Below are positions 45,159 through 53,189 of a stretch of 64,000 bases of DNA, one piece after another; position 1 is the first letter of the stretch, and every line of letters begins with the position of its first letter. Location: contig NZ_LRMM01000005.1 in the NCBI RefSeq assembly GCF_001647275.1, positions 1 to 64,000 of the forward strand, given 5' to 3'. Origin of the DNA: Rufibacter ruber. Lineage in GTDB: Bacteria > Bacteroidota > Bacteroidia > Cytophagales > Hymenobacteraceae. The notes under the pieces are model-generated. The model was not told the DNA's origin and searched no databases. It saw nothing but the letters and a program-made list of their open reading frames with translations. A program made the position numbers and the translations under genes.

Positions 45159-45797
45159 TTAGTCCAGGTTTGGCTGGGGCGTCATGCGCAGGTAGGGCTT
45201 GATCACCACGTGGCCTTTCGGGAATTTAGATTCTACTTCTTCCTGTTTCACAGACGGCAGAATCACGCAGTCCTGGCCGTTTTCCCAGTTAGCCGGGGTG
45301 GCCACACTGTGGTTGGCAGTCAGTTGCAAGGAATCAATCACGCGCAGAATCTCAGCGAAGTTACGGCCGGTAGAGGCTGGGTACGTGAAGATGAGTTTCA
45401 CTTTTTTGTCTGGCCCAATAATGAACACGCTGCGCACGGTGAAGGTGTCACTGGCGTTGGGGTGAATCATGTCATACAGGTCAGAGACTTTGCGCTCCGG
45501 GTCTGCAATGATGGGGAAGTTCACGGTGGTGTTCTGGGTTTCGTTGATGTCCTGAATCCAGCCGTGGTGCGAGTCAATGGGGTCAACGCTCAAGGCGGCT
45601 ACTTTCACGCCTCTGCGGTCAAACTCGTCTTTGATTTTAGAAACGGCGCCCAGCTCAGTGGTACAAACCGGGGTATAGTCGCGCGGGTGCGAGAACAGGA
45701 CCGCCCAGCCATCGCCAATCCACTCATGGAAATGGATAGTGCCTTGTGAGGTTTCTGCGGTGAAATCTGGGGCAATGTCGCCTAATCTTAAAGCCAT
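45159..45797 (-). CDS. 1-Cys peroxiredoxin (Prx6 type)
   Basis: A 212-residue cytoplasmic peroxidase for hydroperoxides. The peroxidatic cysteine lies in HPRDYTPVCTTEL and there is no conserved resolving cysteine in the AhpC position. The C-terminal dimerisation part ends KPYLRMTPQPNLD. Length and SVDPIDSHHGWIQDI segment are those of the Prx6 subfamily. It converges on the OsmC/PH genes, giving a local peroxide-defence cluster on opposite strands. Confidence 0.95.
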   Translation of the reverse strand: MALRLGDIAPDFTAETSQGTIHFHEWIGDGWAVLFSHPRDYTPVCTTELGAVSKIKDEFDRRGVKVAALSVDPIDSHHGWIQDINETQNTTVNFPIIADPERKVSDLYDMIHPNASDTFTVRSVFIIGPDKKVKLIFTYPASTGRNFAEILRVIDSLQLTANHSVATPANWENGQDCVILPSVKQEEVESKFPKGHVVIKPYLRMTPQPNLD

Positions 45798-46195
45798 CGT
45801 TTTGTTCTTTATGCGGTGAATGGTTAACTGTCTTTTGTCTGCCCTCTGCCTGGCTCCATATACTTATAGCCAGCAACAGAGTTTTAGAATCTCTATAGAA
45901 GAAGTAGACAAAGAAAGACACCAATTATTGTAATTCCAACTGAAAGCTGAAATATTTGACGAGATGGCAAGAAAAGAATGGATTTTTAGTGAAGGTGACA
46001 GATGGTCCGGGAAAGGCTGTTTTGATGTTGATTTGAGGAAAGTAGGCTGGGAACGTAACTGGCGCAGACGCTCGCAGGTGCTGCGCACGCTACGAGGTCT
46101 TTTGAGAATTGCTGCTGGTTAATTGGTGATTGTTATTAGAGAGCGCTGGCGCGAGCTTGTAGCTCGTAACCACTTGTGCTGAGTCTCCAGATTCA

Positions 46196-46402
46196 CAGAG
46201 GACCGTTCAGCCATGCGTGGAACCTACCCCTCCGGGGAGGGGAATACCGGGAATGCGTGAGAGGCAAGGCGGTGCCTGGTCTCTACGAGTGGGGAAAACA
46301 GCCATGCGTGCGGGCGTATGCCATACACCCCTACATATGCAATGCGTGGACCTGCAGGTGTAAACATCCCCCTTCGCCCCCTTCAAAGGGGGAGTATCAG
46401 AT
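46196..46402. repeat. Family D-like fragments
   Basis: Pieces resembling family D ends: ATGCGTGGAACCTACCCCTC, GGGAATGCGTGAGAGG and CCCCCTTCAAAGGGGGAG. They are partial and rearranged. Confidence 0.5.
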
Positions 46403-46567
46403 AAAATAGTTTGAGGCTTTGCCTCAGGGAAGTTAGAAACTTCCCAACATGGATTGGTCCAAGCTGCAAGCTTGAACCAGCATCAGAATTGCGTGAGTAA
46501 TGTAGAATTGCATGAGAAAAGGGGAATAGCGTGGGGAACTTGAAGTAGAGGAAGCAAACCAAACTGA

Positions 46568-46605
46568 GTGACTGGCCTGTTTTCCGGAAAGTAGGCCAGA
46601 AACGG
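46568..46605. repeat. Family A palindrome, copy 25
   Basis: Core GGCCTGTTTTCCGGAAAGTA with GGCC and AGAAACGG. The left outer arm (GTGACT) is unlike the family. Confidence 0.65.
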
Positions 46606-46752
46606 AGCTGCCCGAAACGCAGCTACCCTTAAAACTCATTCCCAAACGTTGATGTGCGCAGCACGGGCCCGGCTCAGGCTAGCGGATCAGCAGCGGTGAC
46701 GTGCAGAGGCAGACAAACAAGTAAAGGCTGATCAGGAGAGGAACCAAAACCA

Positions 46753-46843
46753 GTCCTGGGGGTGAGCGCCTCTGTTAATACGGTGCCGCACCTGCGGCAA
46801 GGCCGGAGGGCCTAGTTTTAACAGCAGTGCTCACCGCCAGGAC
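46753..46843. ncRNA. Large imperfect hairpin, possible structured RNA
   Basis: Arms 46753-46778 and 46818-46843 pair at 22 of 26 positions (GTCCTGG/CCAGGAC, GGTGAGC/GCTCACC, CTGTTAA/TTAACAG), counting no wobble. The loop holds two perfect small hairpins, GCCGCA-cc-TGCGGC and GGCC-ggag-GGCC, making a three-way-junction-like shape. Strand and expression are unknown. It does not match RNase P, SRP, tmRNA or 6S signatures I know. It may also be a repeat element. Confidence 0.4.
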
Positions 46844-46896
46844 GGGGCCCCGCGGCCGTGAGCGCTTACCGGAAATGATGAAACAACTCAGTGAGT

Positions 46897-47079
46897 GAGG
46901 CACTGTCAACAGCGCTCCAGCCCAGGGAAACAGCAGACTACGCATTGCATCAGCAGCAGCTAGCCAAGGAAACAGCGGTTAACCATTCCAGCATCTGCAG
47001 CAGCGGCAAAAATGAAACATTTGCTCCATGGAGGCACTGCATCCAACTGCCCAGCAAAGGGAACAGCAGACTACGCATT
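46897..47079. repeat. Diverged direct repeats with core AACAGCAGACTACGCATT
   Basis: An 18-nt core is identical at 46929-46946 and 47062-47079 (133-bp offset), with related flanks GAGGCACTG and CCCAG. A third weaker unit GGAAACAGCGGTTAACCATT lies between. Origin unknown. Confidence 0.55.
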
Positions 47080-47200
47080 CCAACCCTACCTCAGTCACCG
47101 TCGCCAAAGCCAACGGAAAAACAACCGAAGCATTCCCTTAAAGCACTTGCGTCAGATTCTTCAACAAGCTAAGAAAAACTTGACAGGAATTGTATAAAAG

Positions 47201-47238
47201 CGTTTTCGGCCTGTTTTTTCATCAAACAGCGAAAACAG
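47201..47238. repeat. Family A palindrome, copy 26
   Basis: CGTTTTCGGCCTGTTTTTTC, ATCAAACAGCGAAAACAG. It lies 6 bp past the Rrf2 stop on the minus strand. Confidence 0.78.
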
Positions 47239-47244
47239 AAACTA

Positions 47245-47694
47245 TCAAATTTGGTTGGCTTCTTCCTCTATCATCAACGCCGTGACTTTAGAGAAATCTG
47301 CCAGATACGTGGTATCCAGAATTTCACAGGTGGCATCGCGCACGCGCTTCATGAGCAGCCTGATCTCACAGGTAGCCTCGTCTATGCATTCATCACACTT
47401 CTTATAATAAAGGTGACTCACGCAGTGCACCGGCGCCAGCGGCCCGTCAATCATCCGGATCACGTTGCCTACTGAGATCTGCGCCGGGTCTTTCACCAGC
47501 GTGTAGCCGCCGTTCTTGCCGCGGGTACTCTGCACCACCTGCTGCACCTTCAGGTCTACCAGAATGGCCTCCAGAAACTTACGCGGAATGCGCTCAGCGG
47601 CGGCAATCTCAGAGATGAGCACCAGACCGCGGTCATGCTGCTTCGCCAAATAAAGAAGTGCTTTGAGGGCGTACTTGGCCTTTTTTGAAATCAT
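47245..47694 (-). CDS. Rrf2-family transcriptional regulator
   Basis: A 149-residue winged-helix regulator. The N-terminal HTH (SKKAKYALKALLYLAK and RKFLEAILVDLK) and wing (RGKNGGYTL) fit Rrf2. A cysteine-rich segment (VHCVSHLYYKKCDECI, then TCEI) near residues 90-112 could bind an Fe-S cluster as in IscR/NsrR-type members, though the spacing is not identical. It starts 22 bp after the dnaA stop on the same strand, so dnaA-rrf2 is probably one transcript. Targets unknown. Confidence 0.9.
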   Translation of the reverse strand: MISKKAKYALKALLYLAKQHDRGLVLISEIAAAERIPRKFLEAILVDLKVQQVVQSTRGKNGGYTLVKDPAQISVGNVIRMIDGPLAPVHCVSHLYYKKCDECIDEATCEIRLLMKRVRDATCEILDTTYLADFSKVTALMIEEEANQI

Positions 47695-47716
47695 AGGGTT
47701 TAGAGAAAACGCGTTG

Positions 47717-49147
47717 TTAAACCGCCTTCACCTTGAACTTCTTCTGCAGCTCCTGAATAGAAGCCTTGAATTTCTTGTCGGTATCAATCAGGTCAGAGAC
47801 GGTCTGCACCGAGTGGATTACCGTAGAGTGGTCGCGGCCGCCAAAATGGTACCCAATGGACTTGAGCGAGTGGCTGGTGTATTCCTTCGCGAAGTACATA
47901 GCCACCTGGCGCGCCGTCACAATCTCTTTCTTACGGGTCTTGGCTTTGAGCGAATCCAGGCTTACCTGAAAGTACTCAGCCACGGTTTTCTGGATAAAAT
48001 CCAGGTTTACCTCAGTCTCTACATCTTCAATGATGTGTTTGAGTGCGGCTTTGGCCAGTTCCAGGTCAATCTCTTTGCGGTTCAAGGAGGACTGCGCTAT
48101 CAACGAAATCAACACCCCTTCCAGTTCCCGCACGTTGGTATCTACGCTGTAAGCCAGGTATTCAATCACGTTGTCCGGAATATGGATCCCGTCGCTCTGC
48201 ATCTTTTTCTGGATGATGGCCATGCGGGTTTCAAAGTCCGGGCTCTGCAAATCGGCCGTGAGGCCCCACTTGAAGCGGGACAACAGACGCTCCTCCAAGC
48301 CTTTCAGGTCACGGGGCGGACAGTCTGAGGTCATCACAATCTGCTTACCGCTCTGGTGCAGGTGGTTGAAGATATGGAAGAACATTTCCTGCGTCTTCTC
48401 TTTGCCGCTCAGGAACTGCACGTCATCAATGATGAGAATATCAACCAGCAGGTAGAAATTGGCGAAGTCCTGTACGCTGTTGGTCTTCAAAGATTCAATG
48501 AACTGGTTCACGAACTTCTCAGAAGACACGTACAGCACAAACTTGTCTGGATTGTTGCTCTTGATGTGGTTGCCAATGGCCTGCACCAGGTGCGTTTTGC
48601 CTAAGCCCACGCCACCGTACACCATTAACGGGTTGAAAGACGTGGTGCCCGGCTTATTCGCCACGGCGTAACCCGCAGAACGCGCCAGACGATTGCAGTC
48701 ACCTTCAATATAGTTCTCAAAGGTATAGCTCTGGTTCAGCTGCGAGTTGAAGAAGTGCCGGTCAATGGCTTTTGACTCAAACGGGTTCTTCAGGAATGAG
48801 CGCTCCGGGCTGTATGAATTGGCGACGGCCGCCGGTACTTTCTTGGTGGGGATGTTAACGGTCTGGGGTTTGCTGTGGTCGTTGCCCTGGTCTACAATGA
48901 TGGAGTATTCCAGGCGGCCTTCGCTGCCCAGTTCCTGAAACACGACTTTTTTCAGCAGGCCCACATAGTGTTCCTCCAGCCACTCATAGAAGAACTGGCT
49001 GGGCACTTGAATTGTCAATACGTTGCCGGCCAAAGACAAGGGCGTAATGGGCTCGAACCACGTCTTGTAGCTCTGCTCGCCAATATTGTCTTTGATAACC
49101 TGTAAACAGTTATGCCAGACGGTTGTACAGTCTTTTACCATTAACAT
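47717..49147 (-). CDS. dnaA: Chromosomal replication initiator DnaA
   Basis: Binds DnaA boxes and opens oriC. From ATG 49147 it has 476 residues, with GGAAGAAG just upstream as a possible Shine-Dalgarno; a TTG at 49159 gives 480, and an ATG at 49141 gives 474. Domain I is at about 1-75 (WFEPITPLSL), the AAA+ Walker A is GGVGLGKTH with Walker B ILIIDDVQFL, and domain IV has the box-binding signature GGRDHSTVIHS. No DnaA-box cluster is evident in the ~100 bp upstream, so oriC is probably elsewhere. Confidence 0.97.
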   Translation of the reverse strand: MLMVKDCTTVWHNCLQVIKDNIGEQSYKTWFEPITPLSLAGNVLTIQVPSQFFYEWLEEHYVGLLKKVVFQELGSEGRLEYSIIVDQGNDHSKPQTVNIPTKKVPAAVANSYSPERSFLKNPFESKAIDRHFFNSQLNQSYTFENYIEGDCNRLARSAGYAVANKPGTTSFNPLMVYGGVGLGKTHLVQAIGNHIKSNNPDKFVLYVSSEKFVNQFIESLKTNSVQDFANFYLLVDILIIDDVQFLSGKEKTQEMFFHIFNHLHQSGKQIVMTSDCPPRDLKGLEERLLSRFKWGLTADLQSPDFETRMAIIQKKMQSDGIHIPDNVIEYLAYSVDTNVRELEGVLISLIAQSSLNRKEIDLELAKAALKHIIEDVETEVNLDFIQKTVAEYFQVSLDSLKAKTRKKEIVTARQVAMYFAKEYTSHSLKSIGYHFGGRDHSTVIHSVQTVSDLIDTDKKFKASIQELQKKFKVKAV

Positions 49148-49237
49148 CGCTTCTTCCAATCCCGCTTTAATTTGAGTGTCGATTTTTTCAGGGGGTTACA
49201 AAAATGGAAAAAAAGTCTTGAGAAAAAAACTTGAACT

Positions 49238-50173
49238 TCACGAAATTCTGACACTGTCATTCAATGGCAGAACAGAGGCCGTGGTGGCCGTTTTTGTTTT
49301 GCTTTTTCTGTCAAAGGTAAAGTCAATGCGGCCCAGGTTGATGCCTGACCAACCCACTTGGTTCACCAGCGTCACGTGCCCGCTGGAATGGGCAATCTTC
49401 ACGGGCTCATCAAGGAAGGTATGGGTGTGGCCGCCAATGATCAGGTCAATGCCGCTCACCTGCTTGGCCAGCTTGCGGTCATCTATCTTGTCATACTCAT
49501 AGCTATATCCCAGGTGGGACAGGCAGATCACCAGGTCCACCTTTTCGTCCTGCTTAAGCGTCCTCACCATTTTTTCGGCGGTAGCCACAGGGTCTAAGTA
49601 CCTGGTGCCGCCAATGTTGTTATCGGCCACCAGCCCCTGCAACTGGATTCCCAACCCGAACACGCCTACGCGCACCCCGTCTTTCACAAATACCTTGTAC
49701 GGCTGAAATCTGCCTTTCAGAATAGTATTGGAGAAGTCATAGTTGGCTACAATAAACGGGAAGCCCGCGTGCGGAAGCTGCTTCTGCAGCCCTTCCAGCC
49801 CATTGTCAAAGTCATGGTTGCCCAGCGTGGCGGCATCATAGCCCATCTGGGTCATGAGCTTGTACTCCAGCTCGCCCCCAAAAAAGTTGAAATACGGCGT
49901 GCCCTGCCAGATATCACCGGCGTCTAGCAGCAGTACGTTGGGTTCCTGCGCCCTGATCTGCTTCACCAGCGTGGCACGCCTGGCCATACCGCCCAACCCG
50001 CCGTGCTTGCGGCCGTCATTGGGGAACGGCTCAATGCGGGAGTGCATGTCATTGGTGTGCAGAATGGTCAGTTTGATGGAGGACCTGGCCGCACTGGCCA
50101 AACCTGGCAAGCCCAGCACCGCCAGCCCAGCCGTTCCGGCTATGGTATTCTTTATAAACTCTCTGCGTTTCAT
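49238..50173 (-). CDS. 5'-nucleotidase/metallophosphoesterase half (UshA N-terminal-like), Tat-exported
   Basis: A 311-residue calcineurin-like phosphoesterase. It has a twin-arginine type signal (MKRREFIKNTIAGTAG) and metal-binding motifs LTILHTNDMHSR, LLDAGDIWQG, LGNHDFD and IGGHTHTF. It lacks the substrate-binding C-terminal domain of UshA; that domain is encoded by the gene just upstream on the same strand. The pair probably forms a periplasmic nucleotidase or nucleotide pyrophosphatase that salvages phosphate and nucleosides; the specificity is not known. Confidence 0.93.
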   Translation of the reverse strand: MKRREFIKNTIAGTAGLAVLGLPGLASAARSSIKLTILHTNDMHSRIEPFPNDGRKHGGLGGMARRATLVKQIRAQEPNVLLLDAGDIWQGTPYFNFFGGELEYKLMTQMGYDAATLGNHDFDNGLEGLQKQLPHAGFPFIVANYDFSNTILKGRFQPYKVFVKDGVRVGVFGLGIQLQGLVADNNIGGTRYLDPVATAEKMVRTLKQDEKVDLVICLSHLGYSYEYDKIDDRKLAKQVSGIDLIIGGHTHTFLDEPVKIAHSSGHVTLVNQVGWSGINLGRIDFTFDRKSKTKTATTASVLPLNDSVRIS

Positions 50174-50180
50174 GGTTTTG

Positions 50181-50255
50181 GTATCATGTATCGCGTATCA
50201 ATATCAAGACAAGAGCCTATTGGAGTCTTGCTACTTGATACCTGCTACCTGATAC
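50181..50255. repeat. Inverted repeat between the two nucleotidase genes
   Basis: GTATCA..CGCGTATCAATATCAAGAC (50181-50211) and GTCTTG..TTGATACC..GATAC (50225-50255) form a long imperfect dyad. It fills the gap and reaches the stop codon of the C-domain gene. Similar GTATCA-rich palindromes are common in this phylum. Confidence 0.55.
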
Positions 50256-51028
50256 TAATTTAAAACTTTCACCCGTCCGTCTTTCTCAGCCACCACGGGT
50301 TTGCCCTGGGCGGTGCGTTGTTTGATTTCCTTCATAATGGCGTCACGGGCCAGCAGGCCGGTCTGCTCCCGTTTCAAAGCATCCTTCAGAAAAGACATGT
50401 TGTCTCCGCCGTTGGCGAGGTAATCTGAGATGGCCAGGGTGTAGGTCTTGTTTTGGTCAAAGGGCTTCCCGCCAATGAAGATGCTCTTCACCTGCCCGTT
50501 GCGCACAGTGTAAGAGGCGTTGGCAAGGACCAGGATTCTGGTGCGGGCGGCAAAGTCAAACATTTCTTTCACGGTCTGCCCTGATAGGGTGAGCACCAGC
50601 ATCTCGTTCTCAAACGGCATGAGCTCAAAGACATCGCCCACCGTGATAGGCCCTTGGTCAATAGGGTTGCGCAAGCCGCCGTTGGTCATGCCGCCCAGGT
50701 CAATGGGCTTGCCATACACCGCCATGGTCTGGGTACGGCTCAGGTCAGACACAAAATTACCAAGCGCTGACTCATACACCCCCTTCTCCAGCGCCACCGG
50801 CGCCTGGCCAATCACCTCGTTCATGGTCTGGTTCACGCGGGTCTGGTACGGGGCAATGGTCTTTTCAGCGGTGGGGTCTGGGGCAATCTGGGTATTCACC
50901 GGAAGGTTGGTGGGCCGGGTGAGCTGGGCCGTGGGGGTGAGCCCGCGCTGGCAAGCCCCCAGGGTCATCAAAAGTGCTACCGCTAAGACTGCCCACCGGC
51001 GGGTATTGAAAGGGAGAATAGAAGTCAT
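50255..51028 (-). CDS. 5'-nucleotidase C-terminal domain lipoprotein
   Basis: A 257-residue lipoprotein (LMTLGAC lipobox) made of the UshA-type substrate-binding domain. GGMTNGGLRNPIDQGPITVGD in part, DVFELMPFENEMLVLTLSG, and DYLANGGDNMSFL (the NGGDN adenine/nucleoside pocket) are characteristic. It carries no phosphoesterase metal motifs. It is 81 bp upstream of the phosphoesterase gene, so the usual two-domain enzyme is split, with domain order reversed relative to UshA. Membrane anchoring may place the pair at the outer membrane. Confidence 0.92.
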   Translation of the reverse strand: MTSILPFNTRRWAVLAVALLMTLGACQRGLTPTAQLTRPTNLPVNTQIAPDPTAEKTIAPYQTRVNQTMNEVIGQAPVALEKGVYESALGNFVSDLSRTQTMAVYGKPIDLGGMTNGGLRNPIDQGPITVGDVFELMPFENEMLVLTLSGQTVKEMFDFAARTRILVLANASYTVRNGQVKSIFIGGKPFDQNKTYTLAISDYLANGGDNMSFLKDALKREQTGLLARDAIMKEIKQRTAQGKPVVAEKDGRVKVLN

Positions 51029-51090
51029 GAAAAAAAACGGTTTCTCAAAGGTACGCCCCTGCCCGTTAAAAACCCAAAGCCGGGGCTATG

Positions 51091-51130
51091 CTGTTTTTGA
51101 GCTGTTTTTCTGAAAACAGCTCAAAAACAG
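51091..51130. repeat. Family A palindrome, copy 27 (perfect)
   Basis: CTGTTTTTGAGCTGTTTT tct-loop with AAAACAGCTCAAAAACAG. Both arms changed from GGCC to GAGC/GCTC together. Divergent gap. Confidence 0.9.
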
Positions 51131-51164
51131 TGCCTGTCTTTTCTTTAAAGAATAAGATAAAAGC

Positions 51165-51195
51165 TTGACAATTAATTACTTTTTCTATAAACTTG
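51165..51195 (+). promoter_or_regulatory. Candidate promoter upstream of small ORFs
   Basis: TTGACA at 51165-51170 and TATAAACTTG at 51186-51195. It resembles both a sigma70-like pair and the Bacteroidota TTG/TAnnTTTG pattern (TAAACTTG, one mismatch). It would give a transcript entering 51200-51921. Confidence 0.4.
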
Positions 51196-51248
51196 TCTCC
51201 ATCAGGTAGCTGGCCCGCCACCTGGTAGTCACCCTTTCAGCACCCGCT

Positions 51249-51533
51249 ATGCTACAGATTCTTTGGCATATCTTCCGTCAGCTGTGGTTTGGGGTACCGG
51301 GGTTTGCCCGGTGCCTGTCCTGGGTGCGGGCCACCCGCCCGGCGCCGCGCCACTGGCGCGCACGGGCAAGACACGTGTGGCACCGTCTGCTGCACCGGTT
51401 TACCCTTTCCAGTTCTCTGTCCATTCTTTTTCGCCTGCAGGTTACAGCGTGGGCGGCCAGCGGAACCTCCCTCTCCTCTCCCCGTGCCGTGCTGCCTTCC
51501 CTGTACCTGCTCTTCCGGCGAATCCTGACGTAG
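51249..51533 (+). CDS. Doubtful small basic ORF
   Basis: A 94-residue frame rich in Arg, Trp and Leu (IFRQLWFGVPGF, RARARHVWHRLL). No family recognised and no good ribosome site. It is kept as a possibility only because a candidate promoter lies just upstream and other frames here are also open. The region might instead be a leader of the next gene. Confidence 0.2.
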   Translation: MLQILWHIFRQLWFGVPGFARCLSWVRATRPAPRHWRARARHVWHRLLHRFTLSSSLSILFRLQVTAWAASGTSLSSPRAVLPSLYLLFRRILT

Positions 51534-51654
51534 CCACTGTAACCTTGCCCTTTTCCCCCGCCCTCCGTTAATCTGTTTCCCTTCTGGGGATAAGGATTCT
51601 CTTCTATTCCCATTCCTTCCAACCTGAGCAACCATTGTAACCGTTCTTTACATT

Positions 51655-51921
51655 ATGAGCACTTCTTACCTGCAGTACAGCAAGTTCATTCTCCTGAAAG
51701 TTAGTTTTGATGTAAAGTTGTTTGAGAAGGAGCTGCGCAAATGCCTGAGGCTACTGTTAACCCAGGAGATACGGGAGTTGAAGCGCTGGTGCCGCGCCAC
51801 CTTCCCCAAGAATTTCAGACGTATGATGACCCGCTGCTTTCGGCTTTTCAGAAGAAACAAGGCAGCCAAGCCCCAGTCAGCGGCCCTTGCGGCGCCGGCC
51901 GCCTCAGAGCCTGGCCGGTAG
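51655..51921 (+). CDS. Small conserved-type hypothetical protein
   Basis: An 88-residue protein beginning MSTSYLQYSKFILLKVSFD and containing FEKELRKCLRLLLTQEIREL, a pattern I recognise from short Bacteroidota proteins of unknown function (~60-70 residues) with a 'SYLxYSKxILxKVSFD' start. The C-terminal part is basic (FRRMMTRCFRLFRRN) and then Ala/Pro-rich and looks variable. No signal peptide or known motif. It lies between family A palindromes, upstream of ctlX. Confidence 0.65.
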   Translation: MSTSYLQYSKFILLKVSFDVKLFEKELRKCLRLLLTQEIRELKRWCRATFPKNFRRMMTRCFRLFRRNKAAKPQSAALAAPAASEPGR

Positions 51922-51959
51922 CATAGCACCCTTTGGGGAACATTTCTAATAAAAGCAGA

Positions 51960-52001
51960 AGCGTTTTTAGCCTGTTTTTCTGAAAACAGGTCAGAAACGC
52001 T
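51960..52001. repeat. Family A palindrome, copy 28
   Basis: AGCGTTTTTAGCCTGTTTTT, CTGAAAACAGGTCAGAAACGCT. Tandem gap. Confidence 0.85.
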
Positions 52002-52130
52002 TTCCTGTTGCAGGCCTCAGGGGTTCCGGAATTTGCCACCCCTGCACTTTCTGGCAGATCCTGCTGCCTCTTCTTAGCGACTGCCTGTTGAATTCTGTAT
52101 CTTGCGGCGCCACCAAACCGGCCACCTTGT

Positions 52131-53081
52131 ATGGAACTTCCGCAACTTCCCGCCCACCCCACTTATCCGTTAGCCCAACAGGTCCTGCTGGTGCGCCCCG
52201 CCCACTTTGGGTCTAACCCAGAGACGGCCGCCACCAACGCCTTTCAACAGGAGGTTCCGGCGGGCACTGAGGCCAAGGTGCAGCAGAAGGCACTGGACGA
52301 GTTCAACCAGTTCCTGCTCAAGCTGTGGGCCGCCCGCATTGACGCCGTGGTGCTGGATGATCTAGAGACACCCGCCACCCCAGACGCCGTGTTCCCCAAC
52401 AACTGGATCTCGTTCCACACAGGCGGGAAAGTAGTGCTTTACCCCCTCTTCTCCCCCACCCGAAGGCTGGAGCGCCACCCTGACCTGCTGGCCCAGCTGC
52501 AGGAAGCACACGGCCTGGCATTCAAGGAAGTCATAGACCTTACCTCTTTTGAGGCCGAAGGCAAATTTCTGGAAGGGACCGGCAGCCTGGTCTTAGACCG
52601 CAAGCACCGCATTGCCTACGCCTGCCTCTCTGCCCGTACCCACCTGGAACCCCTCAACGCTTTCTGTGAAGCTCTGGATTACCGCCCTGTTCCATTCCAT
52701 GCGTTTGACAGCACCGGCCTGCCCATCTACCACACCAATGTCATCCTGACCATAGGCGTAGACTTCGCGCTGGTGTGCCTGGAGGCAATCCCTGACGAGG
52801 AGGAGCAGGGCCAGTTGCTGGAAGCCTTGGTAGACACTGGCAAGGAAATCATTGATTTAAGCCTGGCGCAGGTGAAGAAAATGGCGGGCAACATGCTGCA
52901 GGTGCGCAACAAAGCGGGTGAACCGGTGTTGGTTATGTCTGAGAAGGCCTACAAAGCCCTGCGCAAAGACCAGTTTGAGGAACTGAACAGCCGCACCAAA
53001 ATGGTACGGGCCGATTTAAGGACGATTGAACTACACGGCGGCGGAAGCGCCCGTTGCATGCTGGCGGAGATTTTCAGGTAA
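52131..53081 (+). CDS. ctlX: Arginine deiminase-related amidinohydrolase, CtlX type
   Basis: A 316-residue member of the guanidino-modifying pentein family (COG4874). The N-terminus VLLVRPAHFGSNPETAATN, the DAVFPNNWISFHTGG motif with guanidine-binding residues, the central GTGSLVLDRKHRIAYACLSARTH in part, the catalytic His in YHTNVILTIG, and the catalytic Cys near the end in GGGSARCMLAEIF are all visible. CtlX-named homologues are annotated as citrulline-utilisation hydrolases; the substrate here is inferred. Single gene between palindromes. Confidence 0.9.
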   Translation: MELPQLPAHPTYPLAQQVLLVRPAHFGSNPETAATNAFQQEVPAGTEAKVQQKALDEFNQFLLKLWAARIDAVVLDDLETPATPDAVFPNNWISFHTGGKVVLYPLFSPTRRLERHPDLLAQLQEAHGLAFKEVIDLTSFEAEGKFLEGTGSLVLDRKHRIAYACLSARTHLEPLNAFCEALDYRPVPFHAFDSTGLPIYHTNVILTIGVDFALVCLEAIPDEEEQGQLLEALVDTGKEIIDLSLAQVKKMAGNMLQVRNKAGEPVLVMSEKAYKALRKDQFEELNSRTKMVRADLRTIELHGGGSARCMLAEIFR

Positions 53082-53145
53082 GCGGGTTGTTCTTCGCTGA
53101 TTATGATTTAATTAATGCTAGCTCCCACCTATAATGGTTGAAGTT

Positions 53146-53185
53146 CTGTTTTTGGCCTACTTTCAGGAAAACAGGTCAAAAACAG
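53146..53185. repeat. Family A palindrome, copy 29
   Basis: CTGTTTTTGGCCTACTTTCA, GGAAAACAGGTCAAAAACAG. Convergent gap after ctlX. Confidence 0.8.
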
Positions 53186-53189
53186 AGAA

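Larger units (their letters stand above)
45798..47244. other. Gene-poor 1.4-kb region with hairpins and repeats
   Basis: No convincing gene on either strand. Contents in order: a G+C-rich tract 46060-46105 (GACGCTCGCAGGTGC); GAGCT/AGCTC hairpin near 46150-46168; family D-like fragments 46196-46402; AAGCT hairpin near 46460; a family A copy (46568-46605); a large imperfect hairpin (46753-46843); related repeats with GGGAAACAGC (46897-47079); a family A copy (47201-47238). It looks like a landing site for repeats or a relic of a lost gene. Confidence 0.6.

Noticed and set aside
46753-46843. Integron attC site
   Set aside because: The dyad lacks GTTRRRY core boxes in the required places, and no integrase is nearby.
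46891-47172. 93-codon frame in the gene-poor tract
   Set aside because: Runs through direct repeats, is rich in Ser/Gln/Pro and resembles no family.
49148-49300. oriC beside dnaA
   Set aside because: No cluster of DnaA boxes (TTATCCACA-like) was found upstream of dnaA or in the next gap.
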